DNA from: Pseudonocardia broussonetiae
Lineage (GTDB): Bacteria > Actinomycetota > Actinomycetes > Mycobacteriales > Pseudonocardiaceae
Assembly: GCF_013155125.1 (NCBI RefSeq)
Contig: NZ_CP053564.1
Span: 5,835,501 to 5,899,500, forward strand
Reading direction: 5' to 3'
DNA: 64,000 bases
Translations under genes and position numbers: made by a program
In this document: positions 33,810-42,518 of the stretch, piece after piece
Layout: each line of letters begins with the position of its first letter
How positions within the stretch are numbered: the first letter of the stretch is position 1
The notes under the pieces: model-generated
What the model was told of the DNA's origin: nothing
The model's database searches: none
What the model saw: only the letters and a program-made list of their open reading frames with translations

Positions 33810-34384
33810 TCCGGCCGCTGCTCGTCCTGGGCGGTCAGCCGGTCGGCGCGCGCCGCGTTGCGGCGGACGGCCTCCTCGACCGCGCCGAGCAGCAGCTTCG
33901 CGGCGAGGCCGACGGCGAGGAGCCCCACGACCATCTGCGTCATGGTGACGATCCGCGTGGTCTGCGCGGTGGGTGCGATGTCCCCGAAGCCCACCGTCGC
34001 GAAGACCGTCATCGTGTAGTAGAGGGCGTCCGTGCGGTCGAGCACCTCGGTGAAGCTCGTGGGCTCGCCGTGCGAGAGGACCGCGTACGCCGACGCGTAG
34101 AGCAGGAGCAGGGCCGGCAGCCCCACCGCAGCCGTCTCGACGGCCTGCAGCCGGGGCATGTCCGACGCGGCGATCGCCCGCGCCTGCCAGGCCACCGCCA
34201 CGCTCAGGCCGGCGATCCCGACGGCGAGCCAGAGCGCCACGCGGACGTCCGCGGGCCGGTCCAGCGGCGCCCGGTAGTAGACGACCAGCAGGAGCACGGT
34301 CGTCAGAGCCGACCGGCACACCGACGCCAGTACCCGCCGCCTGCGCCCCGGCGTCCGACTGCTGCGCACCGTCGTCATCCGCAC
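33806..34384 (-). CDS. Two-helix potassium-channel-like protein (Ion_trans_2)
   Basis: A 192-residue protein. A predicted N-terminal helix pair is followed by a third helix and a pore region with the selectivity filter 'TVFATVGFGDIAPT', and then an inner helix ('VGLLAVGLAAKLLLGAVEE'). T-V-G-F-G-D is a functional K+-type filter. There is no RCK domain, so gating may be by voltage or a partner. The GTG at 34384 or ATG at 34378 is the start. It converges on the small gene at 33504 with overlapping stop codons. Confidence 0.85.
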   Translation of the reverse strand: MRMTTVRSSRTPGRRRRVLASVCRSALTTVLLLVVYYRAPLDRPADVRVALWLAVGIAGLSVAVAWQARAIAASDMPRLQAVETAAVGLPALLLLYASAYAVLSHGEPTSFTEVLDRTDALYYTMTVFATVGFGDIAPTAQTTRIVTMTQMVVGLLAVGLAAKLLLGAVEEAVRRNAARADRLTAQDEQRPD

Positions 34385-34524
34385 TCCTGCTGACGTCCTC
34401 GGGAACGACGAGCATCACGTGCGCGCGGTGGCGGCGGGCCACCTCTTCCAGGTGAACGGGCCGCGCAGCCCGTCACGGGCCGGCGCGCGCCTGCACCCAG
34501 GGCCTCCGGGCCGCTCGCCGGGTA

Positions 34525-34541
34525 CCACCCCGACAGGGCGA
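34525..34541. promoter_or_regulatory. Inverted-repeat operator, island regulon
   Basis: CCACCC-CGACA-GGGCGA. It ends 75 bp before DUF7144 copy 3. Confidence 0.55.
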
Positions 34542-34616
34542 GGCAGGCCGGCCCGGCGGCCGCGACACTGCACGACCGCGGCACTGCTCCGCGGACCCTC
34601 TCGATCGGAGCAGCAG

Positions 34617-35042
34617 ATGAGCACCGTGAACCCGTCCCCGCACGGAGCGGGCCGCAGGATGCACGAGCGCCCGTGGGTGAACGGGTTCTCCCTGTTCGCC
34701 GTTGCGGCCCTGCTGGTCCTCGGTCTGTGGCAGGTCCTCGCCGGCGCGGCCGTGGTGGCCCGGGGCGCCGACCCCACGGCCCTGCCCGCGTACTTCGGCT
34801 CGACCGATCCCGCCTCGTGGGGGTGGGCGCTGATCCTCGTGGGGATCGCGACGGCCGGGGCGGGCGTCGCCGTCCTGACGGAGCGGGCGTGGGGCACGAC
34901 GGCCGCGACCGTGCTCGTGGTGCTCAGCACGATCCTCAACTTCGCGCTCCTCCCCCTCCACCCGGTCTACGCGGTGGTGATCATCGCGCTCGACGTCGCG
35001 GCCGCCCGGGCGTTGACGGCGTACGACCGGGACATCGCGTGA
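34617..35042 (+). CDS. DUF7144 family small membrane protein (copy 3)
   Basis: A 141-residue protein with four helices. 'DPASWGWALILVGIATAG' and 'NFALLPLHPVYAVVIIALDV' align with copies 1 and 2, though the first loop has diverged (no tyrosine-rich 'IYVTDAG' segment). The ATG at 34617 follows GGAGCAGCAG. It is transcribed alone. Confidence 0.86.
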   Translation: MSTVNPSPHGAGRRMHERPWVNGFSLFAVAALLVLGLWQVLAGAAVVARGADPTALPAYFGSTDPASWGWALILVGIATAGAGVAVLTERAWGTTAATVLVVLSTILNFALLPLHPVYAVVIIALDVAAARALTAYDRDIA

Positions 35043-35072
35043 CCGCTCCGGCGCTCCCCGGACCGCGGCGGG

Positions 35073-35375
35073 TCAGCCGGGTGGGTCCGAGATCTCCGCG
35101 GCCGCGGCGGCGACGAACGGGATCATCAGCAGCATCAGCGTGCCCCAGCCACGGACCGCCGTGTCACCGCCGACCGTCCCGATGGTGAACACGACCAGTG
35201 CGACGCACGTGTAGCTGCAGACGATGATCGCCCACCACCGTCGCGGTCTCTCGCGCTCGGTCGATGCCCCGAGCAACCGGGACAGCACCGGGTCCTCCTC
35301 GGAGAGCGAGTCGGCGATCAGCCGGAGAGCGCGCCGCTCGGCGGGGGTCAGGCGCACGGGCTGCGGCTCACGCAT
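35073..35375 (-). CDS. DUF3040 family membrane protein (copy 2)
   Basis: A 100-residue protein with N-terminal 'RLTPAERRALRLIADSLSEE' and 'DPVLSRLL', which matches the DUF3040 pattern, then two membrane helices. It is shorter on the C-terminal side than the copy at 17173-17469 and lacks its basic tail. The function is unknown. Confidence 0.75.
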   Translation of the reverse strand: MREPQPVRLTPAERRALRLIADSLSEEDPVLSRLLGASTERERPRRWWAIIVCSYTCVALVVFTIGTVGGDTAVRGWGTLMLLMIPFVAAAAAEISDPPG

Positions 35376-35723
35376 GTCAGGCGTTCCTCCCTGCTCGGCG
35401 CCGTGAGGCGGCGCCGGACGCGGCCGCCTCCGGTGGGTGTCCGGTGGCCGGCGCGGCCCTCGGCTGCGGGGCCACCCTCGTCGACGGGACTGCGCGCGTC
35501 GTCACCCGCGACGCATGATGCGCACGGACGCGATCGAGCAGCGTGCTCCGCGAGCGTGCCGCGCTCGGCTCGTCACGACCCCGCAGCGCCACCCCGTCGG
35601 CCGCTCGGTGTGCCGCCCACGGCCGCTCCGCCGGCCGAGCCGCGCAGTCGCCCCGAGCGGGTGAGGCGTGGGCGTCCGCTCCCGGTCAGTCTCGGCACGA
35701 GCGCGAGGACCGGAGGCCCAGAG
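35376..35723. other. 348-bp intergenic region
   Basis: No coding sequence is supported. It holds the operator at 35648-35664 and a weaker copy, TCACCC-GCGAC-GCATGA, at 35502-35518. Nothing else was recognised. Confidence 0.5.
35648..35664. promoter_or_regulatory. Inverted-repeat operator, island regulon
   Basis: TCGCCC-CGAGC-GGGTGA. It ends 59 bp before the STAS/HATPase gene. Confidence 0.6.
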
Positions 35724-36632
35724 ATGCGCACGGAACGAGCAGGGGGTCTGGCGGTCGAGCTCCTGCACCGGGATGCCGGGAGCTGCGTGCTCGGTCTGAC
35801 GGGCGAGCTGTCACGGCGCTCGGGCGGTTCGGCGTGCGCCGCCGTGTTCACGGCACTGGTCGGTGCGGACCGGGTGCTGGTGGACGTGTCCGGGCTGCGG
35901 CTGGCGTCCTCCGCCGCCGCTCAGGTGCTCCCGTCCGCACTCCTGGCAGCGGGCGGCTGGCCGTGGGCGCGGCTCGCCCTCTTCGGCGCCGACCGGACGC
36001 TGGCCGCTGCGTTGTGGGCGGCGCGGGTGCCGTCCGCCGTCCCGCTCGCTCCGGACGAGGCCACGGCGCGACGGCTCCTGGACGTGCGCCCGCCGTTCGT
36101 CGCCCGCCGGCTCGACCTCCCGGAGGCACCGTCGTCCGCCCACCGGGCCCGCCTCTTCGTCGGGTCGGCGTGCGACGACTGGGACCCCGCCCACGACCAC
36201 CCGTCGGCGGCGCAGCTCCACGACGACGCCGTCATGGTGGTCAACGAGCTGGTGACGAACGCCGTGACACACGCTCGTACCGGCTGCCGGGTGGCCGTCC
36301 AGCTCGCCGGATCCAGGCTGGAGATCGCCGTACGGGACTACCGCCGGAACTGGACGACGTCCGGCCACCCGGCCACGGCTCCTCGTGGCGAGTGGCGCGG
36401 ACTGTCCCTGGTGGCCGCTCTGAGCCGGGAGTGGGGAGTCAGCCCGGCCGACGGGGGCAAGGTCGTCTGGGCGGTCCTGCCGCCCGCGCCGGCGGCGGTC
36501 CGGGGTACCGGCCACGGGGGCGCGTCGAGGTCGGGTCGCTCCGAGGGGGGACCGACCCGGCCCCGCCGCCTCGTCCCCGTGGCCGGCACCGGACGACCCT
36601 CCCAGCGGGGTACCGCGCCCGGGAAGGCCTGA
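35724..36632 (+). CDS. STAS-HATPase protein, anti-sigma antagonist/kinase-like
   Basis: A 302-residue protein. Residues 1-105 form an STAS-like domain with 'RVLVDVSGLRLASSAAAQVL', where the phosphorylatable serine region of SpoIIAA-type antagonists would be. Residues about 130-255 are an RsbW/SpoIIAB-type HATPase with the N-box 'MVVNELVTNAVTHA' and a later 'RGEWRGLSLVAAL' in place of the G-box. The C-terminal 45 residues are basic and disordered. Combining antagonist and kinase modules in one chain suggests a self-contained partner-switch controlling a stress sigma factor, none of which is in the window. Confidence 0.8.
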   Translation: MRTERAGGLAVELLHRDAGSCVLGLTGELSRRSGGSACAAVFTALVGADRVLVDVSGLRLASSAAAQVLPSALLAAGGWPWARLALFGADRTLAAALWAARVPSAVPLAPDEATARRLLDVRPPFVARRLDLPEAPSSAHRARLFVGSACDDWDPAHDHPSAAQLHDDAVMVVNELVTNAVTHARTGCRVAVQLAGSRLEIAVRDYRRNWTTSGHPATAPRGEWRGLSLVAALSREWGVSPADGGKVVWAVLPPAPAAVRGTGHGGASRSGRSEGGPTRPRRLVPVAGTGRPSQRGTAPGKA

Positions 36633-36679
36633 TCACCGGGGCGGAGTGCTCCCTGCAGGACGCGGTGCGTGCGGCGTCC

Positions 36680-36696
36680 TCACCCACGACGGACGA
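36680..36696. promoter_or_regulatory. Inverted-repeat operator, island regulon
   Basis: TCACCC-ACGAC-GGACGA. It ends 69 bp before the App1-phospholipase D fusion gene and is the rightmost copy seen. Confidence 0.55.
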
Positions 36697-36765
36697 GGGC
36701 GCACGACCGGCCGCCCTGCATGCTCGGGACGACCGCACGGGACCGGACCGGACCAGAGGTGGACG

Positions 36766-39030
36766 ATGGAACAGCCGCGGCTCGCACCACCGGAGGACGC
36801 CCGGTCGTCGTCACCCTCCTCCTCCGTGGAGCCCGAGCCCGTGGACGACGGTGCTCGCGCGGTGGTCTTCGACGTCGACGGCGTGCTCCGGTGGGGATCC
36901 CTGCGCCGCCTGGTGGGGCGACTGCGCGCCCTCGGCACGAGCAGCCCCCGGGATCGTCGGTCGATGCTGGCCATGCCCCGCGTCGTGCGCGCGCTCTCGG
37001 TCGACCTCGGTGAGGCGCCGGTGCACTACGTGACCGGTTTCCCCGCCCTGCTGGCCCGGCCGATCACCGATCTGCTCCGCCGCGACGGCTATCCGTCGGG
37101 CACCGTGCTCACCACCGGACGCGGTCCGGCGCTGGGACCGGCCGGGAGGGCGGCGCGCAAGCTCCGGGCCGTCGAGAGCATCGCCGATCGGATGCCGGGG
37201 GTGCGGTGGGTGCTCCTCGGCGATGACGGGGGCACCGGTCCGCAGGTGTTCGCCGGCTTCGCGCAGCGCCGCCCGGACCGCGTCGCGCTCATCGCGCTGC
37301 GCCGGGTGTTCGACGACGACCACCCGGCCACGAGGCGGCTCCTCCGGGCTGCGGCAGCTGCCGAGGTGCCCGTCGTCGGCGCGCCGAACGGGGAGGAGCT
37401 CCTGCCGCTGGCGCGAGCGGCTCTCGGGATCGGGCAGCCCCGGCGGGGTTCGGTGGGCGACTGGTTCCTCTCCGGTCCGGAGCGCCGCAACTCCGCCACC
37501 CGCCTGCAGCCGTGGACCGAGGGGAACTCCGTCCGCGCGCTCGTGCACGGGCGGTCCTACTACGCCGCCCTGGCCAGGTCGCTCGCCGTGGCGGGCGGCG
37601 GTGACTCGGTCCAGTTCGTGGGGTGGCGAGCGGACGCCGACCAGCTCCTGGACGACGGTGGACCGACCGTCGGCGAGGCGCTCTCCGCCGCGGCGCGCCG
37701 GGGCGCGGCGGTGCGCGGGCTCCTGTGGCACGCCCACAGCGGCCTGGTGGGACTGCACCTCGGCGCGAACCGCGTGCTCGCCCGTGCGGTGGGCGCTGCG
37801 GGCGGCGAGGTGCTGCTGGACCAGCGGGTGCTCGCGTTCGGCTGCCACCACCAGAAGATGGTCGTCGTCCGCTACCGCGGCCGCCGGGGCGACGACGTCG
37901 CCTACATCGGGGGCATCGACCTCGACCACGGCAGCCGTGACGACGCCGACCACCGCGGCGACCGGCAGAGCGTCGGCGCCGACCCCGTCTACGGCCCCAA
38001 TCCCGCCTACCACGACGTGCAGCTGATGCTGCACGGGCCGGTGGTGGGCGAGGCGGAGGAGACCTTCCGCGAGCGGTGGACGAACCCGGCCGCACTGTCG
38101 CGGCTACCGTGGCAGGTCGTGCCCGACTGGTTCCACCGCACCGACCGCACCGCCTCGCCGCTCGCGCCGGCCGCACCTGCCCCACCGCCGGACGGGACCT
38201 GCGCGGTCCAGCTCCTCAGGACCTACCCCCGCCGCCGCCCCCGCTACCCGTACGCCCCCCGGGGTGAGCGCAGCATCGCCCTGGCGTACACGAAAGCGCT
38301 CGGCCGGGCCGAGCGACTGATCTACGTCGAGGACCAGTACCTGTGGTCGTTCGACGTCGCGCGCATCTTCGCCGCCGCCCTCCAGCGCTCGTCGCGACTG
38401 CACCTCATCGCCGTGGTGCCGCGGCGGCCGGACAACGAGAACCCGTTCTACACCGACGCCGCGCTGCTGGGACACGCCGAGGCACTGGCGATGGTGCGGG
38501 AGGCCGGCGGGGACCGGGTCCAGGTGCTCGACGTCGAGAACGTCGAGGGCCGTCCCGTCTACGTCCACTCGAAGCTGTGCGTCGTCGACGACGTCTGGGC
38601 GGCGGTCGGCAGCGACAACTTCAACACCCGGTCCTGGACGCACGACTCCGAGCTGACGGCCGCCGTCGTGGACGCCGAACGCGACGACCGCGCGCCCACC
38701 GACCCGGGCGGGCTCGGCGACGGGGCCCGCCGGTTCGCCCGCGGACTGCGCCTCACCCTCCTGCGCGAACACCTCGGCGTCGACGAGGACGACGCACTGC
38801 TCGACGCGGCGCGGGCCGCCGACGCCGTCCGGAGGAGCGCCGCCGAGGTCGACCTCTGGCACGCCGGCGGCTGCCGCGGACCGAGACCGGCCGGGCGGCT
38901 GCGGAGCCACTCGGTCGGGGCCGATGCCGGGCTGCCGGCCCACCACCGCTGGTTCACCGCCCCGGTCTACCGGTCCCTGCTCGATCCCGACGGTCGTCCC
39001 CTCGACATGCGGCTCCGGCGGACGTACTGA
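36766..39030 (+). CDS. App1-like phosphatase/phospholipase D fusion
   Basis: A 754-residue protein. Residues about 30-220 resemble the App1/DUF2183 phosphatidate phosphatase: 'VVFDVDGVLRWGSL' (DxD), 'HYVTGFPALLARPITDLL' and 'GVRWVLLGDDGGTGPQVFAG'. The rest is a phospholipase D-superfamily enzyme with two HKD sites, 'CHHQKMVVVRY' followed by 'GGIDL', and 'HSKLCVVDDVWAAVGSDNFN'. The catalytic H, K and D are intact in both. PLD makes phosphatidate and App1 dephosphorylates it, so the fusion could turn a phospholipid straight into diacylglycerol. There is no signal peptide. Confidence 0.85.
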   Translation: MEQPRLAPPEDARSSSPSSSVEPEPVDDGARAVVFDVDGVLRWGSLRRLVGRLRALGTSSPRDRRSMLAMPRVVRALSVDLGEAPVHYVTGFPALLARPITDLLRRDGYPSGTVLTTGRGPALGPAGRAARKLRAVESIADRMPGVRWVLLGDDGGTGPQVFAGFAQRRPDRVALIALRRVFDDDHPATRRLLRAAAAAEVPVVGAPNGEELLPLARAALGIGQPRRGSVGDWFLSGPERRNSATRLQPWTEGNSVRALVHGRSYYAALARSLAVAGGGDSVQFVGWRADADQLLDDGGPTVGEALSAAARRGAAVRGLLWHAHSGLVGLHLGANRVLARAVGAAGGEVLLDQRVLAFGCHHQKMVVVRYRGRRGDDVAYIGGIDLDHGSRDDADHRGDRQSVGADPVYGPNPAYHDVQLMLHGPVVGEAEETFRERWTNPAALSRLPWQVVPDWFHRTDRTASPLAPAAPAPPPDGTCAVQLLRTYPRRRPRYPYAPRGERSIALAYTKALGRAERLIYVEDQYLWSFDVARIFAAALQRSSRLHLIAVVPRRPDNENPFYTDAALLGHAEALAMVREAGGDRVQVLDVENVEGRPVYVHSKLCVVDDVWAAVGSDNFNTRSWTHDSELTAAVVDAERDDRAPTDPGGLGDGARRFARGLRLTLLREHLGVDEDDALLDAARAADAVRRSAAEVDLWHAGGCRGPRPAGRLRSHSVGADAGLPAHHRWFTAPVYRSLLDPDGRPLDMRLRRTY

Positions 39031-39138
39031 CCCGCACGGGCGGTGCCGTCGGGCCGGACCGCGGGCCGGAGAGGGATGCGCCGTTCCGCACCCCGTCGTA
39101 CCGAAGGGCTGAGCTCCGACCGGCGGTCACCGTCTGCT

Positions 39139-40068
39139 CTAGTCCTGGATGGAGTCCCGGCCGCGCTGCACGACCAGGGGGTCCGGAGGCCCGACGACCG
39201 CGGGGTCCTTGCCCTCGTAGTCGAACTGGTTCAGGAAGAACCGCATCGCGTTGATCCGGCCGCGCTTCTTGTCATTGCTCTTGATCGAGGTCCACGGGGC
39301 GTGGTCGGTGTCGGTGCGCTCGATCATCGCCTCCTTCGCCGTGGTGTAGTCGTCCCAGCGGTCCAGCGACTCGATGTCCATCGGTGAGAGCTTCCACCGC
39401 CGCACCGGGTCGATCTGCCGGATGGCGAACCGGGTCCGCTGCTCGGACTGCGTGACCGAGAACCACAGCTTGGTCAGGGAGAACCCGCTCTCGATCAGCA
39501 TCTCCTCGAACAGCGGCGCCTGGCGCAGGAACACCCGGTACTCGTCGTCGCTGCAGAACCCCATGACCCGCTCGACCCCGGCGCGGTTGTACCAGGACCG
39601 GTCGAACAGCACGATCTCCCCCGCGGTCGGGAGCTGGGCGATGTAGCGGTGGAAGTACCACTGGCCGCGCTCGGTCTCGGACGGCTTGTTCAACGCCACC
39701 ACCCGGGCCGCGCGCGGGTTGAGGTGCTCCATGAACCGCTTGATCGTCCCGCCCTTGCCGGCCGCGTCGCGCCCCTCGAACAGGACCACGTGCTTGGTGC
39801 CGGTGTCCTGCGCCCAGTACTGGAACTTCAGCAGCTCGATCTGCAGCTGGTACTTCTGCTCCTCGTAGACGTCGCGGTCGAGCCGCTCGTCGTAGGGGTA
39901 GTCCTCACGCCAGGTCTCGACGGGATCCCCACCGGGGTCGATCAGGTCAGGGTCCGAGAGGTGCTCGTCGTGGCGCACGCTGTAGCCCTCGCGCAGCAGC
40001 TGCTCCAGGTACTCCCGGAAGTTCTCACGTACCACCACGGGGTCTCCCAACCGGTTCGAACAGGCCAT
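39139..40068 (-). CDS. ppk2: Polyphosphate kinase 2 family protein
   Basis: About 309 residues. Walker A is 'FEGRDAAGKGGTIKRFMEHL', Walker B 'VLFDRSWYNRAGVERVMGF', and the lid-type segment is 'QSEQRTRFAIRQIDPVRRWK'. This is a complete single-domain PPK2 that transfers phosphate between polyphosphate and nucleotides, usually making GTP or ATP from the diphosphate. The start is uncertain: ATG 40068 lacks a clear ribosome binding site and GTG codons near 40038 are alternatives. It has no island operator, so it marks the end of the stress regulon. Confidence 0.92.
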   Translation of the reverse strand: MACSNRLGDPVVVRENFREYLEQLLREGYSVRHDEHLSDPDLIDPGGDPVETWREDYPYDERLDRDVYEEQKYQLQIELLKFQYWAQDTGTKHVVLFEGRDAAGKGGTIKRFMEHLNPRAARVVALNKPSETERGQWYFHRYIAQLPTAGEIVLFDRSWYNRAGVERVMGFCSDDEYRVFLRQAPLFEEMLIESGFSLTKLWFSVTQSEQRTRFAIRQIDPVRRWKLSPMDIESLDRWDDYTTAKEAMIERTDTDHAPWTSIKSNDKKRGRINAMRFFLNQFDYEGKDPAVVGPPDPLVVQRGRDSIQD

Positions 40069-40115
40069 CGCTGGATGCGGCCACCGGCACCGGCAGGCGC
40101 CGACCGGCCACACTC

Positions 40116-40454
40116 TTACCGCACATGGGGCACATTCGGCTCGCCGAGGGCGTCGATGACGCGTCGGCGCATCGTCGGGTGCATCACCAGCGCGTCGAGC
40201 CGGTCGACGGGCACCCAGGCCGCCTCACCGGTCACCTTCACCGTCACCCCGCTCTCCTCGGCCACCTCCCGCTCCGCGGCCGTCGGCGCGGACTCGCCGA
40301 GGTCGACCCGCCCACCCGGCAGCTCCCAGTGCCCGTTGTCGGCCCGGCGCACCAGCAGGACCCGGCCGGCGTCGTCGCGCACGACCGCGAACGCGCTGGG
40401 CGCCAACGAGTTCGACGTCGGCGCATCCGGGTCGTGGTAGTACTCCTCTCGCAT
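40116..40454 (-). pseudogene. Nudix hydrolase gene with internal in-frame deletion
   Basis: A 112-residue product. The Nudix box '[20 protein letters not shown]' is intact, but the sequence jumps from '[10 protein letters not shown]' straight to '[17 protein letters not shown]'. In the related protein at 22812-23342 about 38 residues of beta-sheet lie between these points. The deletion keeps the frame. The remaining fold would lack core strands, so activity is doubtful even though the catalytic residues survive. Confidence 0.65.
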
Positions 40455-40738
40455 CCCACCAGTCTGACGCGCGCCTGCCGGGTCGGCAGCGTCCACCGGA
40501 CGTCGCGCCGGGTGCCGATGTGACGAGCGATCTCGGGTGTTCGAGGGGTTGCTGCGGTGGTGCCGCAGCCCCGGAGCGCGTTCTGGCGACCGAGACGCGG
40601 TCGCCCCGCTCCACCCCGCCGCCGTCGCAGGTTCCGCGTGGCACCATCGCCAGGCCGAGCACCCTCGAGCAGGCCACCCTCGACCGCAGACCTCCGGCGG
40701 TCCGGCCCTCGCCTTGCGTCGGCCGCCACCATGGACGC

Positions 40739-40885
40739 ATGGCGAAGTACACGGTCAACGACGCCGCCCTCGCTCACGCCCACGCGCTGATCGGCGCCCG
40801 CCGGTACGTGCTGCGCAGCAACTGGGGCGAGGTGCAGCCCCGCGCCGCTGAACGGTTGGTCGGTCCAGGGCTCCGGGCCGGGTGA
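40739..40885 (+). pseudogene. Truncated conserved actinobacterial hypothetical gene
   Basis: It begins '[20 protein letters not shown]' and continues 'RRYVLRSNWGEVQPRA', the N-terminal third of a small protein family common in actinobacteria (normally about 110-120 residues, from memory). After about codon 36 the homology stops and the frame runs into unrelated residues and a stop. The downstream part was lost, probably with the event that brought in the MFS gene. Confidence 0.5.
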
Positions 40886-40972
40886 TGGCGATCCAGGAGC
40901 GCTGTACGTAGGGACGCGCGATGCCATCCTTCGCAGCAACGGCGGCGCCGGAGTCTGGCGGGGGGTGCGCGG

Positions 40973-42232
40973 GTGGACCCGTCATCCGACTGCGGCTCGG
41001 GGGGAAGCGGCCCACGCTCCACTGTCCTGCGTTCGAACATCGGATTCCGCCGGTTGTGGACCTCGCGGGCGGTGTCGGTGTTCGGCGACTCGCTGAGTCT
41101 GGTCGCCTTGCTGCTCCACCTCGCCGAGGACACCGGGCAGGCCTTCGCCGTTGCCGCGCTACTGCTGGTCGGTGACTTCGCCCCGGCCCTGCTGGCTCCG
41201 CTCACCGGAGTGATCAGCGACCGGTTCGACCTGCGTCGGGTCATGATCGCGTGCGAGCTCGCCCAGGCCGTCACGGTGCTGCTCATCCTGCTGACCCTGC
41301 CGCCGCTACCCCTGCTGCTGGCTCTGGTGGCGTCACGGGCGGTGGCCGCGCAGATCTTCCAGCCCGCGTCGAGGTCGGCCGTGCCGGCACTGGTCCCGGA
41401 CCGACAGCTGGAAGCGGCCAACTCCACCCTGGGCTTCGGGTCCAACGGTGTGGAAGCAGTCGGACCGCTGGCCGCTGCCGTCCTGCTGCCGCTGATCGGT
41501 GTCCGCGGTGTGCTGCTGGTCGACGTCGCGACGTTCCTGATCTCCGCCGGGCTGCTGGTCCTCCTCCCCGGGCTGCCTCCGATCACCCGCAACGGTGCGC
41601 GAACGACGGTGCTCGCCGATGCCCGCGCCGGGCTGCGCTACGTCGCAACCGCGCCGCTGGTCCGGGCCGTCGTCCTGGGGTTCACCGCAGTCGTGGCGTT
41701 CAACGGTGTCGACGACGTCGCGCTGGTCTTCCTGGCCCGCGACACCCTGCAGGGCGACGGGTCCGCGGTGGCGGTGCTCTACGGCGCGGTCGGTATCGGC
41801 CTGCTCGTCGGCTACGCGCTGCTCACCCGCCGATCAGTGCCTTCTTCTCCGGTCGTCCTGCTCATCGCCGGCTTCGCGGTGAGCAGCCTCGGGAACCTGC
41901 TCACCGGACTCGCCTCGGCAGTCGCGGCGGCGTTCGCTCTGCAACTCCTGCGGGGGATCGGACTCAGCGCGATCGACGTCGGCGTGAACACCTTCCTGCA
42001 ACGCCAGGTCGCCCCGGACATGCTCGGCCGCGTGTTCGGCAACCTCTACGGCGGCATCGGCGTGGCCGCGGCGGGGTCCTACCTCCTCGGCGCACTGCTA
42101 CTGGAGCTCACCGACCCGCGCACCACCTTCATCACGGCCGGCAGTGGCGGCCTGGTGGTCACTTTCGCCACCATCGCGGCAACAGCTCGAGCCCGACGAC
42201 GTGGGGACCACGAGCACCGGGACGGCCAGTGA
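40973..42232 (+). CDS. MFS transporter (macrolide-efflux-like, MFS_3 type)
   Basis: A 419-residue protein with about 12 membrane helices. 'GFRRLWTSRAVSVFGDSLSL' and 'LTGVISDRFDLRRVMIACEL' (motif A region) resemble the MefA/Cmr group of exporters, as does 'NTFLQRQVAPDMLGRVFGNL' late in the chain. The start is uncertain because the GTG at 40973 has no obvious ribosome binding site. It lies directly after a truncated gene, suggesting insertion or rearrangement. The substrate is unknown. Confidence 0.82.
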   Translation: MDPSSDCGSGGSGPRSTVLRSNIGFRRLWTSRAVSVFGDSLSLVALLLHLAEDTGQAFAVAALLLVGDFAPALLAPLTGVISDRFDLRRVMIACELAQAVTVLLILLTLPPLPLLLALVASRAVAAQIFQPASRSAVPALVPDRQLEAANSTLGFGSNGVEAVGPLAAAVLLPLIGVRGVLLVDVATFLISAGLLVLLPGLPPITRNGARTTVLADARAGLRYVATAPLVRAVVLGFTAVVAFNGVDDVALVFLARDTLQGDGSAVAVLYGAVGIGLLVGYALLTRRSVPSSPVVLLIAGFAVSSLGNLLTGLASAVAAAFALQLLRGIGLSAIDVGVNTFLQRQVAPDMLGRVFGNLYGGIGVAAAGSYLLGALLLELTDPRTTFITAGSGGLVVTFATIAATARARRRGDHEHRDGQ

Positions 42233-42439
42233 GCAGGCGGAAGCCATCGCGGGCGGGGGTGAACGTGCAGGTCACTCGTCGGGGTGGGTGGCGAAGGCGT
42301 GCAGGATCCAGGCGATGCCGTGAACACCACCTGGACGCTCGGCGGAACTGCGGAGATCTCGGACGCTGCGTCCATGGTGGTCCGTCGCTATGGCGGATCA
42401 GGATCCATTCTCTGGAAGGACAAGCCACGCGACCACTCG

Positions 42440-42456
42440 TTGTCCGAACGGGATAA
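42440..42456. promoter_or_regulatory. Microcompartment-locus operator, copy 1
   Basis: TTGTCC-GAACG-GGATAA, an inverted repeat with one mismatch. It ends 62 bp before the lone shell gene at 42519. Confidence 0.55.
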
Positions 42457-42518
42457 CCGTCCTGGCCCGTTCCGGGCCTAGCGTTGGTCGGGTATCACCT
42501 GCCCACCGAGGAGACGTG

